Under the pieces are notes generated by a model. That model did no database searches. It saw nothing but the letters and a program-made list of their open reading frames with translations, and had not been told where the DNA came from. Of a DNA stretch of 64,000 bases, positions 44,461 through 53,620 are shown in pieces. Numbering within the stretch: position 1 is the stretch's first letter; each line of letters begins with the position of its first letter. The stretch comes from CAYYWP01 sp050176585 (GTDB lineage: Bacteria; Desulfobacterota; Binatia; HRBIN30; CADEER01), in assembly GCA_050176585.1 (NCBI GenBank), contig JBFXHX010000016.1, positions 1 to 64,000 on the forward strand, in the 5' to 3' direction. A program made the position numbers and the translations under genes.

Positions 44461-46965
44461 ATGCCAGCAGCGGGCAGAACCTCACTGATATACTTGAGCG
44501 CGGTGTTCTTCACCGCAGCGATGCTGGCGGCCGCTCCGGCCGCGGCCTGTTGTGGCGATTGTGACGCGAACGGCGAGGTGTCGGTAAGCGAGCTGCTGCG
44601 CGGCGTGAACATCGCGCTCGATGCGGCGCCGACCAGCGACTGCCCGTTCTTCGACATCACCGCGGACGAAGCGGTGACGGTTCAGGAGTTGCTGATAGCC
44701 GTGAAGGCCGCGCTCGAGGGGTGCCCGGAGCCGGTCATTACGACGATCGCCGGCGCCGGTGTTCCCGGTTTCAACGGCGACGGCCAGACGCCTCTGGAAA
44801 CCGATCTCTACCTGCCGCAGGACATCACCGTCGGCCCGGACGGTCTGCTCTATCTGGTGGACTGGAACAATCACCGCATCCGGCGCATCAAGGACGGCGT
44901 CGTCGAGACCATCGCGGGCACCGGCGAGCTGGGCGACGCGCAGGACGGCGTCGCGATCTACCAGCAGTTCAACCATCCGACCAACGTGACGTTCGATCAC
45001 GAGGGCCGGCTGCTCATCGCCGCCTGGCACAACAGCCTGGTGAAGCGGCTCGACTTGACCACCGGTATCGTGACGACCGTGGCCGGCACGGGGGCGCGGG
45101 CGTTCGGCGGCGACGGCGGACCCGGCCTCGCCGCTTTTCTCGACCTGCCGAGCTCGGTCGTCGTCGACAGCAACGACAACATCATCATCTCGGACCAGGC
45201 GAACTTTCGCCTGCGCATTCTGGAACCCAACGGCTTCATCAACACCTTCGCCGGTATCGGCACCCCAGGCGCGGGCGGCGACGGCGGGCCCGCCTTGCAA
45301 GCGCAGCTCAACGGGCCGCGGGGGCAGGCGGCGTCGCCGGCGAGCCGCATCGCGATCGACAAGCGCAACCGCGTCTTCGTCGCCGACACGGGCAACCACA
45401 AGGTCCGCATGATCGACGAAGTCGGCGTCATCACGACCGTCGCCGGCACGGGCACGGCCGGCTACAGCGGCGATGGCGGTGCCGCCGTGGACGCCCAGCT
45501 CAACACGCCGAGCGACATCGCCGTCGTGTCGGACCCGAACGATGCGAACTTCTACACGCTCTACATCGCCGACACGATGAACAACGTAGTGCGCGTGGTG
45601 AAGCCGAACCACGTCATCGAGACACTGGCGGGCACTGGCGAACGCGGCTTCGGCGGCGACGGCGGGCCGGCGCGCGTGGCCAAGCTGGACCGCCCCTACG
45701 GCGTCGAGGCGGCGCCGAACGGCGCCGTCTATATCGCCGATACGCACAACCAGCGCTTTCGCCAGGTGCTCGGCGCGCCGCTCGATCCGCCGCCCACGCC
45801 ACGGCCGACCCCGCCGCCGGAGATCATTCCGTGCACCGGGGTGCCGGGCTCGATCTGCACCTACGCCGGGACGGGCGGCACGGGGCACAACGGCGACGGG
45901 CGCGATCGGCTGCGCACCATGCTGTACTGGCCGTTCGACATCACCTTCACGGCTTCCGGCCGGCGGATTCTGTTGGACTGGAATAACCACCAGGTGCGCG
46001 AAATCGTCGGCGATGAGAACTCGGGCGAGACGGTGCGGACCATCGCGGGCGCCGATGACGTCGGCGACGGCCCGGACGACCTGAGCGATCTGAGAGAAGA
46101 AGGCGCGGATCCGCTCACGGTCAAGCTCAATCACCCGACCGACGTCTTGGAGCTCAATAACGGCGACATCGTTTTCGCCGCTTGGCACAATCACAAGATC
46201 AGGATGATTCGCGCCAGCGACGGCCGGGTACGGGTGCTGATGGGCCGCAATGCGGCGTTCGCCGGTGACGGCGGGCCCGCCGAACCGAATGCGCGGGTCA
46301 ATCAGCCGCCGCATCTCGCGCTCGATGCCCACGGCCACCTGTTCCTGATCGATCAGCGCAATCAGCGCATCCGCGTGCTCTACAACTTCGAGACGCAGCG
46401 CGGGAACGCCATCATCGACACGATCCTCGGCACCGGCACGCCCGGCTACAACGGAAAGCCGGAAGCGCTGCAGACGCAGGTGAACTTCCCCACCGGCCCT
46501 AACCCAGAGCCGTCGGGCGGACTGACCCTCGACGCCAACGGCGTCCTGTACTTCTCCGACACGAACAACAACTGCATTCGCAAGGTCGAGTTCGCCGATC
46601 CGGGCGTGTTCAAGAACGGCAGCGTCTCCACCCTGGCGGGGCAGTGCGGCACCCAGCCCGCGTACGGTGGCGACGGCGGTCCGGCGGTCGAAGCTTCTCT
46701 GGCGTTCCCGCAGGACCTGGAGTTCGGGCCCGATGGCAACCTCTACTTCGCCGATACGAACAACCATCGCGTCCGCATGATCGACATGAGCACCGGCACG
46801 ATCAGCACCGTCGCGGGCACCGGTGAGAAGGGCTATGGCGGCGACGGTGGGGACGCGCTCGCTGCCGAGCTCAACCGGCCGTTCGGCATCGCGTTCGACC
46901 CCGCCGGGGACCTCTACGTGTCCGACACCTTCAACAGCCGCATCCGCAAGGTGGAGCTGCCCTGA
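44461..46965 (+). CDS. Secreted NHL-repeat protein with N-terminal dockerin-like cassette
   Basis: The 834-residue protein has a signal peptide, the paired EF-hand cassette (CCGDCDANGEVSVSELLRGV; second loop degenerate), and then two groups of NHL repeats of ~50-60 residues, each with TIAGTGxxGxxGDGGPA and a LYVADTxNxRIR-type strand. A Pro-rich spacer (~440-455) separates the two propellers. NHL propellers bind proteins, sugars or other ligands. AGAAGGGAG precedes the ATG. The upstream frame from 43792 lies over an opposite gene and is rejected. Confidence 0.88.
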   Translation: MPAAGRTSLIYLSAVFFTAAMLAAAPAAACCGDCDANGEVSVSELLRGVNIALDAAPTSDCPFFDITADEAVTVQELLIAVKAALEGCPEPVITTIAGAGVPGFNGDGQTPLETDLYLPQDITVGPDGLLYLVDWNNHRIRRIKDGVVETIAGTGELGDAQDGVAIYQQFNHPTNVTFDHEGRLLIAAWHNSLVKRLDLTTGIVTTVAGTGARAFGGDGGPGLAAFLDLPSSVVVDSNDNIIISDQANFRLRILEPNGFINTFAGIGTPGAGGDGGPALQAQLNGPRGQAASPASRIAIDKRNRVFVADTGNHKVRMIDEVGVITTVAGTGTAGYSGDGGAAVDAQLNTPSDIAVVSDPNDANFYTLYIADTMNNVVRVVKPNHVIETLAGTGERGFGGDGGPARVAKLDRPYGVEAAPNGAVYIADTHNQRFRQVLGAPLDPPPTPRPTPPPEIIPCTGVPGSICTYAGTGGTGHNGDGRDRLRTMLYWPFDITFTASGRRILLDWNNHQVREIVGDENSGETVRTIAGADDVGDGPDDLSDLREEGADPLTVKLNHPTDVLELNNGDIVFAAWHNHKIRMIRASDGRVRVLMGRNAAFAGDGGPAEPNARVNQPPHLALDAHGHLFLIDQRNQRIRVLYNFETQRGNAIIDTILGTGTPGYNGKPEALQTQVNFPTGPNPEPSGGLTLDANGVLYFSDTNNNCIRKVEFADPGVFKNGSVSTLAGQCGTQPAYGGDGGPAVEASLAFPQDLEFGPDGNLYFADTNNHRVRMIDMSTGTISTVAGTGEKGYGGDGGDALAAELNRPFGIAFDPAGDLYVSDTFNSRIRKVELP

Positions 46966-47065
46966 CCGAATCCGCGGAAGCTGGGCGAAGGCGGTCGCCT
47001 TCGCCCATGCTCTCGCGGCTATTTCGGGTTGCATCTGCGCGCGCCAAGCTGGATGCTTCTAGTCT

Positions 47066-48733
47066 GTGTTTTTCGCTTCCGTGCTTTTTGCCCGTCCCTT
47101 CCGCTGCGCAATTTTCACCGTTGCCCTCGCGCTGCTCGCCGCCGCGGCGACGCCCGCTTCGGCACGCGCTTGCGCAGGTGACTGCAACGGCGACCGCAAG
47201 GTCGACATCGGCGAGCTGATTCGCGGCGTCGCCATCGCACTCGATAATGCGGACCTGTCCCAGTGCCCGGCGATGGACGGCAACCGCACCGGGTCCGTCT
47301 CGATCGGCGAGCTCATCGAGGCGGTGAACGCCGCGCTGCTCGGCTGCCCCGAGGAGACGCCGACGCCGCAGCCGACACCCACGCCGACCGGAGGTGTCGA
47401 GCCGATCTTGCCCGCCAATTACCGCGAGACCTTCGTGGAGGTGCGCGGTTGCCGCTTCAGCACCGAGCACGACTTCCGCAACATTCGAGTGCTCACCAAC
47501 CCGATTGCCGCGGAGCCCTACCGGCGCAACCAGAATCCGTTGCCCGAGGGCAGCATCGTCGTGAAGGAAGAGTTCGCCTCCTCCGAAGGGTGCAACGACG
47601 CCGATTTGATCGTGTGGCGCGTGATGCGCAAAGAAGCGCCGGGGTTCGACTCCGAAGACGCCGACTGGCACTGGCAGTGGATCGACGCGCCGAGCCGGCA
47701 CGTGCAATTCGACGACAAGGCCACCTGCATCTCGTGTCATAAGCAGCAGGAATGCCTCGAGCGCGACTACATGTGCACGGTCGCCGCACACGGCGACCTC
47801 AACCCGGTCGCCGAAGACGTGCCCGGAGCGCTGCTCTCGATTGCGGGCACGGGGCCCACAGACGTGTACGCGGTCGGCGCCGATCCCGGCGACGGCAAGG
47901 GACCGATGGTACTGCGCTACAACGGCGCGGACTGGCAGCGCCTCGAAACGGGTGCCAGCGGCCACTTGTGGTGGATCAGCACCACGCCCATCGGCGGTGA
48001 TTTCTATATGTCCGGCGCGGGCGGCTTGATCCTGCAATATGATCCGGAGGGTGGCGGGTTTACCCGGCACACGACGCCGGGTACCGAGACCCTGTTCGGC
48101 ATCTGGGGGGCGGCGGCAAACGATATCTGGGCGGTCGGCGGCACGGAGGAGAACCCCGACACGAGCGGCACGATCTGGCGCTACGACGGAACCCAGTGGA
48201 CGCGCCAGGATCTGACCGCCGTGCGCGAAGGCGGCGTACCGCGGCTCTTCAAGGTTTGGGGCCGCGCCGCGAACGACGTCTATGCGGTCGGCGGGCGCGG
48301 CGTGGTGCTGCACTTCGACGGAAATACGTGGACCGCGCTCGACAGCGCGCCGCGCTCGCTGTTCACGGTGCACGGCAATGACACCCATACGGTTGCCGTC
48401 GGGGGCTTCGGCGACAATGGGTTGGTGATCGAGCGGCAAGGGGCTGGCGCGTTCACGGACCGCACGCCCTCCCGGCTTCCGCAGGCGAATGGCGTCTTCG
48501 TGCCTGCGGATGGACGCGCCGTCGCCGTCGGCAACTTCCTCTCCACCGCAGTGCGCGACGCCGGCATCTGGAGCCTAGTCGACCGGAACGACGAAGAAGC
48601 GCGTGATTACCACGCGGTGTGGGTCGACTCGGAGGACGGCATCTGGGCCGTCGGTGGCGATCTCGCGTTCGACCTCACCGACGGTGTGATCTCCTACGGC
48701 GGCCCGCGCCAGGTGAGCGGCACGGTGCGGTAG
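47066..48733 (+). CDS. Secreted dockerin-like/cytochrome P460-like/beta-propeller fusion
   Basis: The 555-residue protein has a signal peptide ending near ASARA, a dockerin-like paired EF-hand cassette (CAGDCNGDRKVDIGELIRGV), and a Thr/Pro linker. A ~120-residue domain (~115-235) has YRETFVEVRGC and, at its end, CISCHKQQECLERDYMC: a CxxCH haem motif in the context seen in cytochrome P460. The remaining ~310 residues are a propeller with repeated DVYAVGG/DIWAVGG motifs. P460 haems catalyse hydroxylamine or nitrogen-oxide chemistry, or act as detoxifiers. A GTG start at 47066 or 47081 is used; ribosome site is weak. Extracytoplasmic location is expected. Confidence 0.8.
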   Translation: MFFASVLFARPFRCAIFTVALALLAAAATPASARACAGDCNGDRKVDIGELIRGVAIALDNADLSQCPAMDGNRTGSVSIGELIEAVNAALLGCPEETPTPQPTPTPTGGVEPILPANYRETFVEVRGCRFSTEHDFRNIRVLTNPIAAEPYRRNQNPLPEGSIVVKEEFASSEGCNDADLIVWRVMRKEAPGFDSEDADWHWQWIDAPSRHVQFDDKATCISCHKQQECLERDYMCTVAAHGDLNPVAEDVPGALLSIAGTGPTDVYAVGADPGDGKGPMVLRYNGADWQRLETGASGHLWWISTTPIGGDFYMSGAGGLILQYDPEGGGFTRHTTPGTETLFGIWGAAANDIWAVGGTEENPDTSGTIWRYDGTQWTRQDLTAVREGGVPRLFKVWGRAANDVYAVGGRGVVLHFDGNTWTALDSAPRSLFTVHGNDTHTVAVGGFGDNGLVIERQGAGAFTDRTPSRLPQANGVFVPADGRAVAVGNFLSTAVRDAGIWSLVDRNDEEARDYHAVWVDSEDGIWAVGGDLAFDLTDGVISYGGPRQVSGTVR

Positions 48734-48787
48734 AAGCGCCGGCGCGCGGCAACGGCGCTCCGCGTCGCCGCCGCGAATGGATGTCTA

Positions 48788-49552
48788 ATGGCTGAGCTCG
48801 AGGGATTCACCGCTTTCGTGACCGGTGCCGGCAACGGCATCGGACGCGCGATTGCGCGCCGCCTCGCCGCCGGCGGTGCGCGCGTCGCGGTGGCGGACAT
48901 CAACCTCGAGGGCGCGCGCAAGACCGAGGCGATGATCGGCGCCGCCGGCGGCACCGCGCTGGCGGTGCCGGTCGACATCGCCGATTACGATGCGGTGCGC
49001 GCCGCCATCGGGCAGACGCACGCCGCGCTCGGCCCCGTCGGCATCCTCGTCAACAACGCCGGTTGGGACCGCCTCGAGCCATTCGCCCGGAACACTCCCG
49101 AGCTCTGGGACCGCTTGATCGCGATCAACCTCAGGGGGCCCATCCACTGCTGTCACGCGGTGCTGGACGGCATGATTGACGCTGGTGGCGGACGCATCAT
49201 CAACATCAGCTCGGATGCGGGGCGGGTCGGCAGCACCGGCGAAGCGGTCTATTCGGCGTGTAAAGGGGGCATCATCGCCCTCTCCAAGACGCTCGCGCGC
49301 GAGCTGGCGCGACACGCCATCACGGTGAATTGCGTCTGCCCCGGCCCGACCGACACCGCCTTGCTCGCCGAGGTGACCAGCGGCGAGCAGGGCGCCAAGA
49401 TCATCGCGGCCATGACCCGCGCGATCCCGTTGCGCCGCCTCGGCACCCCGGACGACGTCGCCACCGCGGTCGCATTTTTCGCCGCGCCGGATGCCGCCTA
49501 CGTCACCGGCCAGGTGCTCAGCGTGAGCGGCGGCCTGACGATGGTCGGCTGA
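48788..49552 (+). CDS. Short-chain dehydrogenase/reductase (BadH/FabG-like)
   Basis: The 254-residue protein is a classical SDR: VTGAGNGIGRAIARRLA, NNAG, catalytic Ser in INISSDAG, YSACKGG (Tyr-Lys) and the C-terminal SGGLTMVG. Its sequence recalls 2-hydroxycyclohexanecarboxyl-CoA dehydrogenase (BadH) and FabG. Substrate is uncertain. It uses NAD(P)H; Asp in AVADIN suggests NAD(H). Confidence 0.92.
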   Translation: MAELEGFTAFVTGAGNGIGRAIARRLAAGGARVAVADINLEGARKTEAMIGAAGGTALAVPVDIADYDAVRAAIGQTHAALGPVGILVNNAGWDRLEPFARNTPELWDRLIAINLRGPIHCCHAVLDGMIDAGGGRIINISSDAGRVGSTGEAVYSACKGGIIALSKTLARELARHAITVNCVCPGPTDTALLAEVTSGEQGAKIIAAMTRAIPLRRLGTPDDVATAVAFFAAPDAAYVTGQVLSVSGGLTMVG

Positions 49553-49758
49553 ATCGATACGCACTCGACAGACCGCCGTGAGCTCCGCGCGATCGCCCGC
49601 TTCCGGTCGGCAACAGCGACTCCTGTCCCAAACACCCGTTCTTCGAGCTCTGCTCTCGCCGATTCTCCCTATGCGCGGCTCACCGAGCCCGCCCCGACCC
49701 GCCGCGTGGCCGGCGCACTGTCTGCCTTGACTCGAACCAGCGCTCCCCGGAACTTTGC

Positions 49759-51054
49759 ATGGTGCACATCCGCCTGACCGCCGCCGCCGCGTGCCTTGCG
49801 CTGCTCGCCGCGTGCGGCGACGGCGACGATTCGCGCCCCGCGCCGACGGCCACGCCGGCGTCCACGGTAGGCCCTCCGACCGCGACCTCTTCGGCGCTCT
49901 CTTCGCCGACGCCGAGCGCCACCGCTTCGCCGAGCGCGACGGCGACAGCGACAGCGAGTGCCAGTGCGACAGCCACCACCACGCCGAGCGCGACGCCTTC
50001 GGTCACTGCGACATCCGCACCGGCCTGCGACGTGCGGGGTACGATCTGTACGGTCGCGGGCACCGGGCGCTCGCAATTCAACGGCGATGGGAAGCCGGCC
50101 CTCGAGACTTCCTTGTATTTCCCGATCGACATCGCCTTCGAACGCGCCGGCCTGCCGCTCATCTTGGATTGGAACAACCTGCGCCTGCGCCGGGTGAAGG
50201 CGGACGGCACGGTGGAAACCATCATGGGAAATGGATTCGAAGACTTTCCCATGGACGGCGCGCTGGCCAGCGATACGCCGCTCCATCACGCGAGCGACAT
50301 CGAGTACGACACCACCGGCAATCTCCTGGTCGCCGGTGATCACGTGCCGGTCGTCTTCCGCGTCGGCACCGACGATCGGGTGTTCACCGTGGCGGGGACC
50401 GTCGAGTACGGGTACGCGGGCGATGGCGGCCCGGCGCTCGAAGCCCAACTGAGCACGCCCTTCGGCGTGCTGCCGGACACCACGGGCGGGTTCTACATCA
50501 GCGACGTTGACGCGCACGTGATCCGCTACGTCGATGCGGCAGGCATCATCACGACCGTCGCGGGCACCGGCGAACGCGGCTATAGCGGCGATGGCGGCAT
50601 CGGGACGGCCGCGCAGCTCGGTGGGCCCGCACGCCTCAAGATCGGACCGGACGGCGACCTATACTTCTGCGAGACGCGAAACCACGTCATCCGGCGCCTG
50701 CGCCCGGACGGCGTGATCGCCACCTTCGCCGGCACCGGCGAGCGCGGCTACTCCGGCGATGGTGGCCCGGCGAGCGCGGCGCGCTTCGACGGGCCGTACG
50801 ACTTGCGGTTCGGGCCGAATGGCGACCTGTACGTCGCGGACACCGGCAACAACGTCATCCGGCGCATCGACGGCAACGGCGTGGTGACTACCGTCGTGGG
50901 AGACGGCGAGCCGCGCTTCGCGGGCGATGGGGGACCGGCGGCCGCCAGCTCTCTGCGCCGGCCCTCGGCGCTCATCTTCGACGCAGAGGGTTCCATGTGG
51001 ATTGCGGACACCTCCAACCATCGCGTCCGCCGCGTGTACCGTTTTCTCGAGTAA
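49759..51054 (+). CDS. NHL-repeat lipoprotein with Ser/Thr/Ala/Pro linker
   Basis: The 431-residue lipoprotein has lipobox LLAAC (Cys ~19), a low-complexity Thr/Ala/Ser/Pro linker (~28-88), and an NHL propeller (~95-431) with repeats like GTGERGYSGDGG and LYVADTGNNVIRRI. It is a shorter, lipid-anchored relative of the secreted 44461 protein without the EF-hand cassette. It is probably at the cell envelope. Ligand unknown. Confidence 0.85.
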   Translation: MVHIRLTAAAACLALLAACGDGDDSRPAPTATPASTVGPPTATSSALSSPTPSATASPSATATATASASATATTTPSATPSVTATSAPACDVRGTICTVAGTGRSQFNGDGKPALETSLYFPIDIAFERAGLPLILDWNNLRLRRVKADGTVETIMGNGFEDFPMDGALASDTPLHHASDIEYDTTGNLLVAGDHVPVVFRVGTDDRVFTVAGTVEYGYAGDGGPALEAQLSTPFGVLPDTTGGFYISDVDAHVIRYVDAAGIITTVAGTGERGYSGDGGIGTAAQLGGPARLKIGPDGDLYFCETRNHVIRRLRPDGVIATFAGTGERGYSGDGGPASAARFDGPYDLRFGPNGDLYVADTGNNVIRRIDGNGVVTTVVGDGEPRFAGDGGPAAASSLRRPSALIFDAEGSMWIADTSNHRVRRVYRFLE

Positions 51055-51176
51055 GACCGCGGCGTTTCGAATACTCTCCGCGCCTCTGCGCCGCAGCGGT
51101 GAGTATCCGGTCAGGGCGCGCATCGCGCGTTGACCTGCCACGGCGCGCTGCCATACATTCTCCGCGGAGGCGAGCG

Positions 51177-52328
51177 ATGAAGTTTTTCTTCTTTCACCTG
51201 ATGCCGTGGCCTTATCTGCCGGCGGATTACGACGGACCGGCGTGGATCACTTGCCCGAACGCGCTCTACGATCCGGAGCGCGGCACCGAAGTGTACAACC
51301 GCTACATCGATGAGATGTGCTACGCGGAGACGCTCGGGTTCGACGGCGTGGTGATGAACGAGCACCATGCGAACGCCTACGGCAACATGCCGTCGCCGAA
51401 CCTGATCGGCGCCATCCTCGCGCGTCAGACGAGCAAGGTGAAGATCGCCATCGTCGGCAACGCGCTGCCTCTGTACGATCCGCCGACCCGCGTGGCGGAG
51501 GAATTCGCCATGATCGACGTGATCAGCGGCGGCCGCCTGATCGCCGGCATGGTCGTCGGCGGCGGGCCCGAGTACTACGCCAACGGGCTCAACCCGACGT
51601 ATGCGCGGGAGAAGTTCTACGAAGCACATGATCTGGTCATCCAGGCCTGGACCCGACCCGGGCCGTTCGAGTTCCACGGCAAGCATTACCAGCTGCGCTA
51701 CGTGAACCCGTGGCCGCGCCCGGTCCAGCAGCCGCACCCGACCGTCTGGATCCCCGGGACCGGCAGCATCGAAACTTTGGAGTTCTGCGCCAAGCACCGC
51801 TACGCGTTCATGGGCATTCCGTACTTCCACCGCCGCGTCTTCGAGCGGAACTTCGACGCGATGCGCGAGATCTGCGCCAAGGAGGGCTACACGCCGGATC
51901 CGGAGCAGCTCGGCTGGCTCACGCCGGTCTACGTCGCCGACACCGATGCCCAGGCGTGGGCCGAGTACGAGTCGCATCTGTTCTACTTCATCGACCGCTT
52001 GCTGAAGGGCGTGCTCGTCTTCCCCCCGGGCTATACGACCGCGCGTTCTTTGGTGCGCATGTCGCAAGTGCGGAACGATTTCATCATGACCTGTCGTACC
52101 CGCCAGGACATCGAAGCGGGCGACTTCGCGATCGTCGGCAGCGCGGCCACGGTGCGGGAGAAGATGGCCGAGCGCATCGAGCGCTACGGCGCGGGCAACA
52201 TCTTGTCGCTCCTGCACCTCGGCACGCTGCCGGCGGACCTGACGCGTCGGAACATGGAGCTGTACGCGACCGAGGTCGTGCCGTTCCTGCGCCGCCGGTT
52301 CGACGGGAAAGCGGCGGCGGCGGCGTGA
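51177..52328 (+). CDS. LLM-class flavin-dependent monooxygenase-like protein
   Basis: The 383-residue protein has the bacterial luciferase-like fold: MNEHHANAYGNMPSPNLIGA, AEEFAMIDVISGGRLIAG and VWIPGTGSIETLEFCA. It likely uses FMNH2 (or F420) and O2 on an aldehyde, alkane or terpenoid-type substrate; the substrate is unpredictable. GGAGG precedes the ATG at 51177. The stop overlaps the hydrolase gene start (GTGA), so the two are coupled. Confidence 0.88.
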   Translation: MKFFFFHLMPWPYLPADYDGPAWITCPNALYDPERGTEVYNRYIDEMCYAETLGFDGVVMNEHHANAYGNMPSPNLIGAILARQTSKVKIAIVGNALPLYDPPTRVAEEFAMIDVISGGRLIAGMVVGGGPEYYANGLNPTYAREKFYEAHDLVIQAWTRPGPFEFHGKHYQLRYVNPWPRPVQQPHPTVWIPGTGSIETLEFCAKHRYAFMGIPYFHRRVFERNFDAMREICAKEGYTPDPEQLGWLTPVYVADTDAQAWAEYESHLFYFIDRLLKGVLVFPPGYTTARSLVRMSQVRNDFIMTCRTRQDIEAGDFAIVGSAATVREKMAERIERYGAGNILSLLHLGTLPADLTRRNMELYATEVVPFLRRRFDGKAAAAA

Positions 52329-53173
52329 CCAGCATGAGCGTCTTCACCGGACCGCTGAACGTCCGCGGCATCCACATCACCCTGCACCGCGCGGGAGAAG
52401 GAGAGCCGCTGCTGTATCTTCACAGTGCCGGGGCCGAAGCGACCGCGTGGGGTCCCCCGATGGAACAGTTGGCCGAGCACTTCGATGTGATCGCCCCCGT
52501 GCACCCGGGCTTCCCCGGCTCCGCAGGCATCGACAAGGTGCACCACATCGCCGATCTCGTGCTGCACTATGTCGATCTCCTCGACGCGCTGCACCTGCGC
52601 CGCGCCCACGTCGTCGGCGCATCGCTCGGCGGATGGATCGCGGCGGAGTTGGCCAGCTTGTACCCCGAGCGCGTGGCCGGCCTCGTCCTGTGCGGCGCCG
52701 CCGGTCTGTGGATCGAGGGCGCGCCTGTCGCGGAGATCTTCGGGATTTCGCCCGCGGCGCTGGCCGAGCTCGTTTTCTATGACCAAGAACACCCGATCGC
52801 GCGCATGATGCGCGCGGCCGGTGAAGCGGACGCCCGCGGCGAGATCCCGCCCGAAGACGTGCTGATCGCGTTTCACCAGTCGAACGAGGCGACGGCGCGC
52901 ATCGCGTGGAAGCCGTATTTCCACAACCCGGCCCTCGAACGCCGTCTGGACCGGATCGCCTCACCGACGCTGGTGCTTTGGGGGGCCGAGGATCGCTTGA
53001 TCCCGCGCGCACACGCGGAGCGCTACCGAAACGCGATCCCCGGCGCCGAGCTGCGCACAGTCCCCGCGTGCGGCCATTCGCCACAGTTGGAAACGCCGGA
53101 CGCGTTCGCCACCATCGTGACCGAGTTCCTGCGCGCGCACCCGCTGTCGGTACGCGAAAGCAACGCCTCATGA
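52325..53173 (+). CDS. Alpha/beta hydrolase
   Basis: The 282-residue hydrolase has nucleophile elbow VVGASLGGW (Ser ~103), acid Asp in GAEDRLIPR and His in CGHSPQLE. It belongs to the alpha/beta hydrolase fold and is coupled to the upstream LLM monooxygenase, suggesting it acts on the product (ester or lactone hydrolysis). The GTG start overlaps the upstream stop; an ATG at 52334 is an alternative. Confidence 0.88.
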   Translation: MTSMSVFTGPLNVRGIHITLHRAGEGEPLLYLHSAGAEATAWGPPMEQLAEHFDVIAPVHPGFPGSAGIDKVHHIADLVLHYVDLLDALHLRRAHVVGASLGGWIAAELASLYPERVAGLVLCGAAGLWIEGAPVAEIFGISPAALAELVFYDQEHPIARMMRAAGEADARGEIPPEDVLIAFHQSNEATARIAWKPYFHNPALERRLDRIASPTLVLWGAEDRLIPRAHAERYRNAIPGAELRTVPACGHSPQLETPDAFATIVTEFLRAHPLSVRESNAS

Positions 53174-53620
53174 CGGAGACGCTCACGCCGCCGCCCGCGG
53201 TCCGCGCTCGCCATGCAGGCGCTCCCGCCGCGGACGCGCACGCGCTCCGAGGCAGCTGAAATCCGCGATCGGGAGTGCTGACGCTGGCCGTTGGCAGCGG
53301 ACACTGGTGCGCGGGGCTCGTGGCGGCGCAGAACCGCTGCCGCCGCGATGGGGTGCCCGACGGCGGCGCCAGCTCGCTCGCCGCCATCCCGCATGCGGTG
53401 CAGAGCCGCGCGGGGCGCGCCTGCGAGCCGCGGTCGGAGCGGCGGCCCGCAGCGGGGGCGCCTCGACTTCCTGGCGGATTCGTCTATCTACGCGCGAAGC
53501 ACTGGTGTTCTCCGGGGACGCCGCCGAAAGAGAGTTACCGCTGTCCTTCACGCGTGAATCCACCGAGCTCATGCCCTCGGTGGTCGGCGCGGCCGAGCGC
53601 CGCGCTCCGGGTACGATGCC
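53174..53620. other. Intergenic region, no clear gene
   Basis: An ATG at 53170 overlaps the hydrolase stop as ATGA and opens a 29-codon frame to 53259 with no recognised similarity. It may be the decayed start of a lost gene. A short hairpin with 8-bp arms (53560-53567 and 53576-53583) precedes the EamA gene. No other supported frame. Confidence 0.4.

Noticed and set aside
44482..47034. 850-codon minus-strand open frame
   Set aside because: Shadow of the NHL gene; composition is typical of antisense translation.
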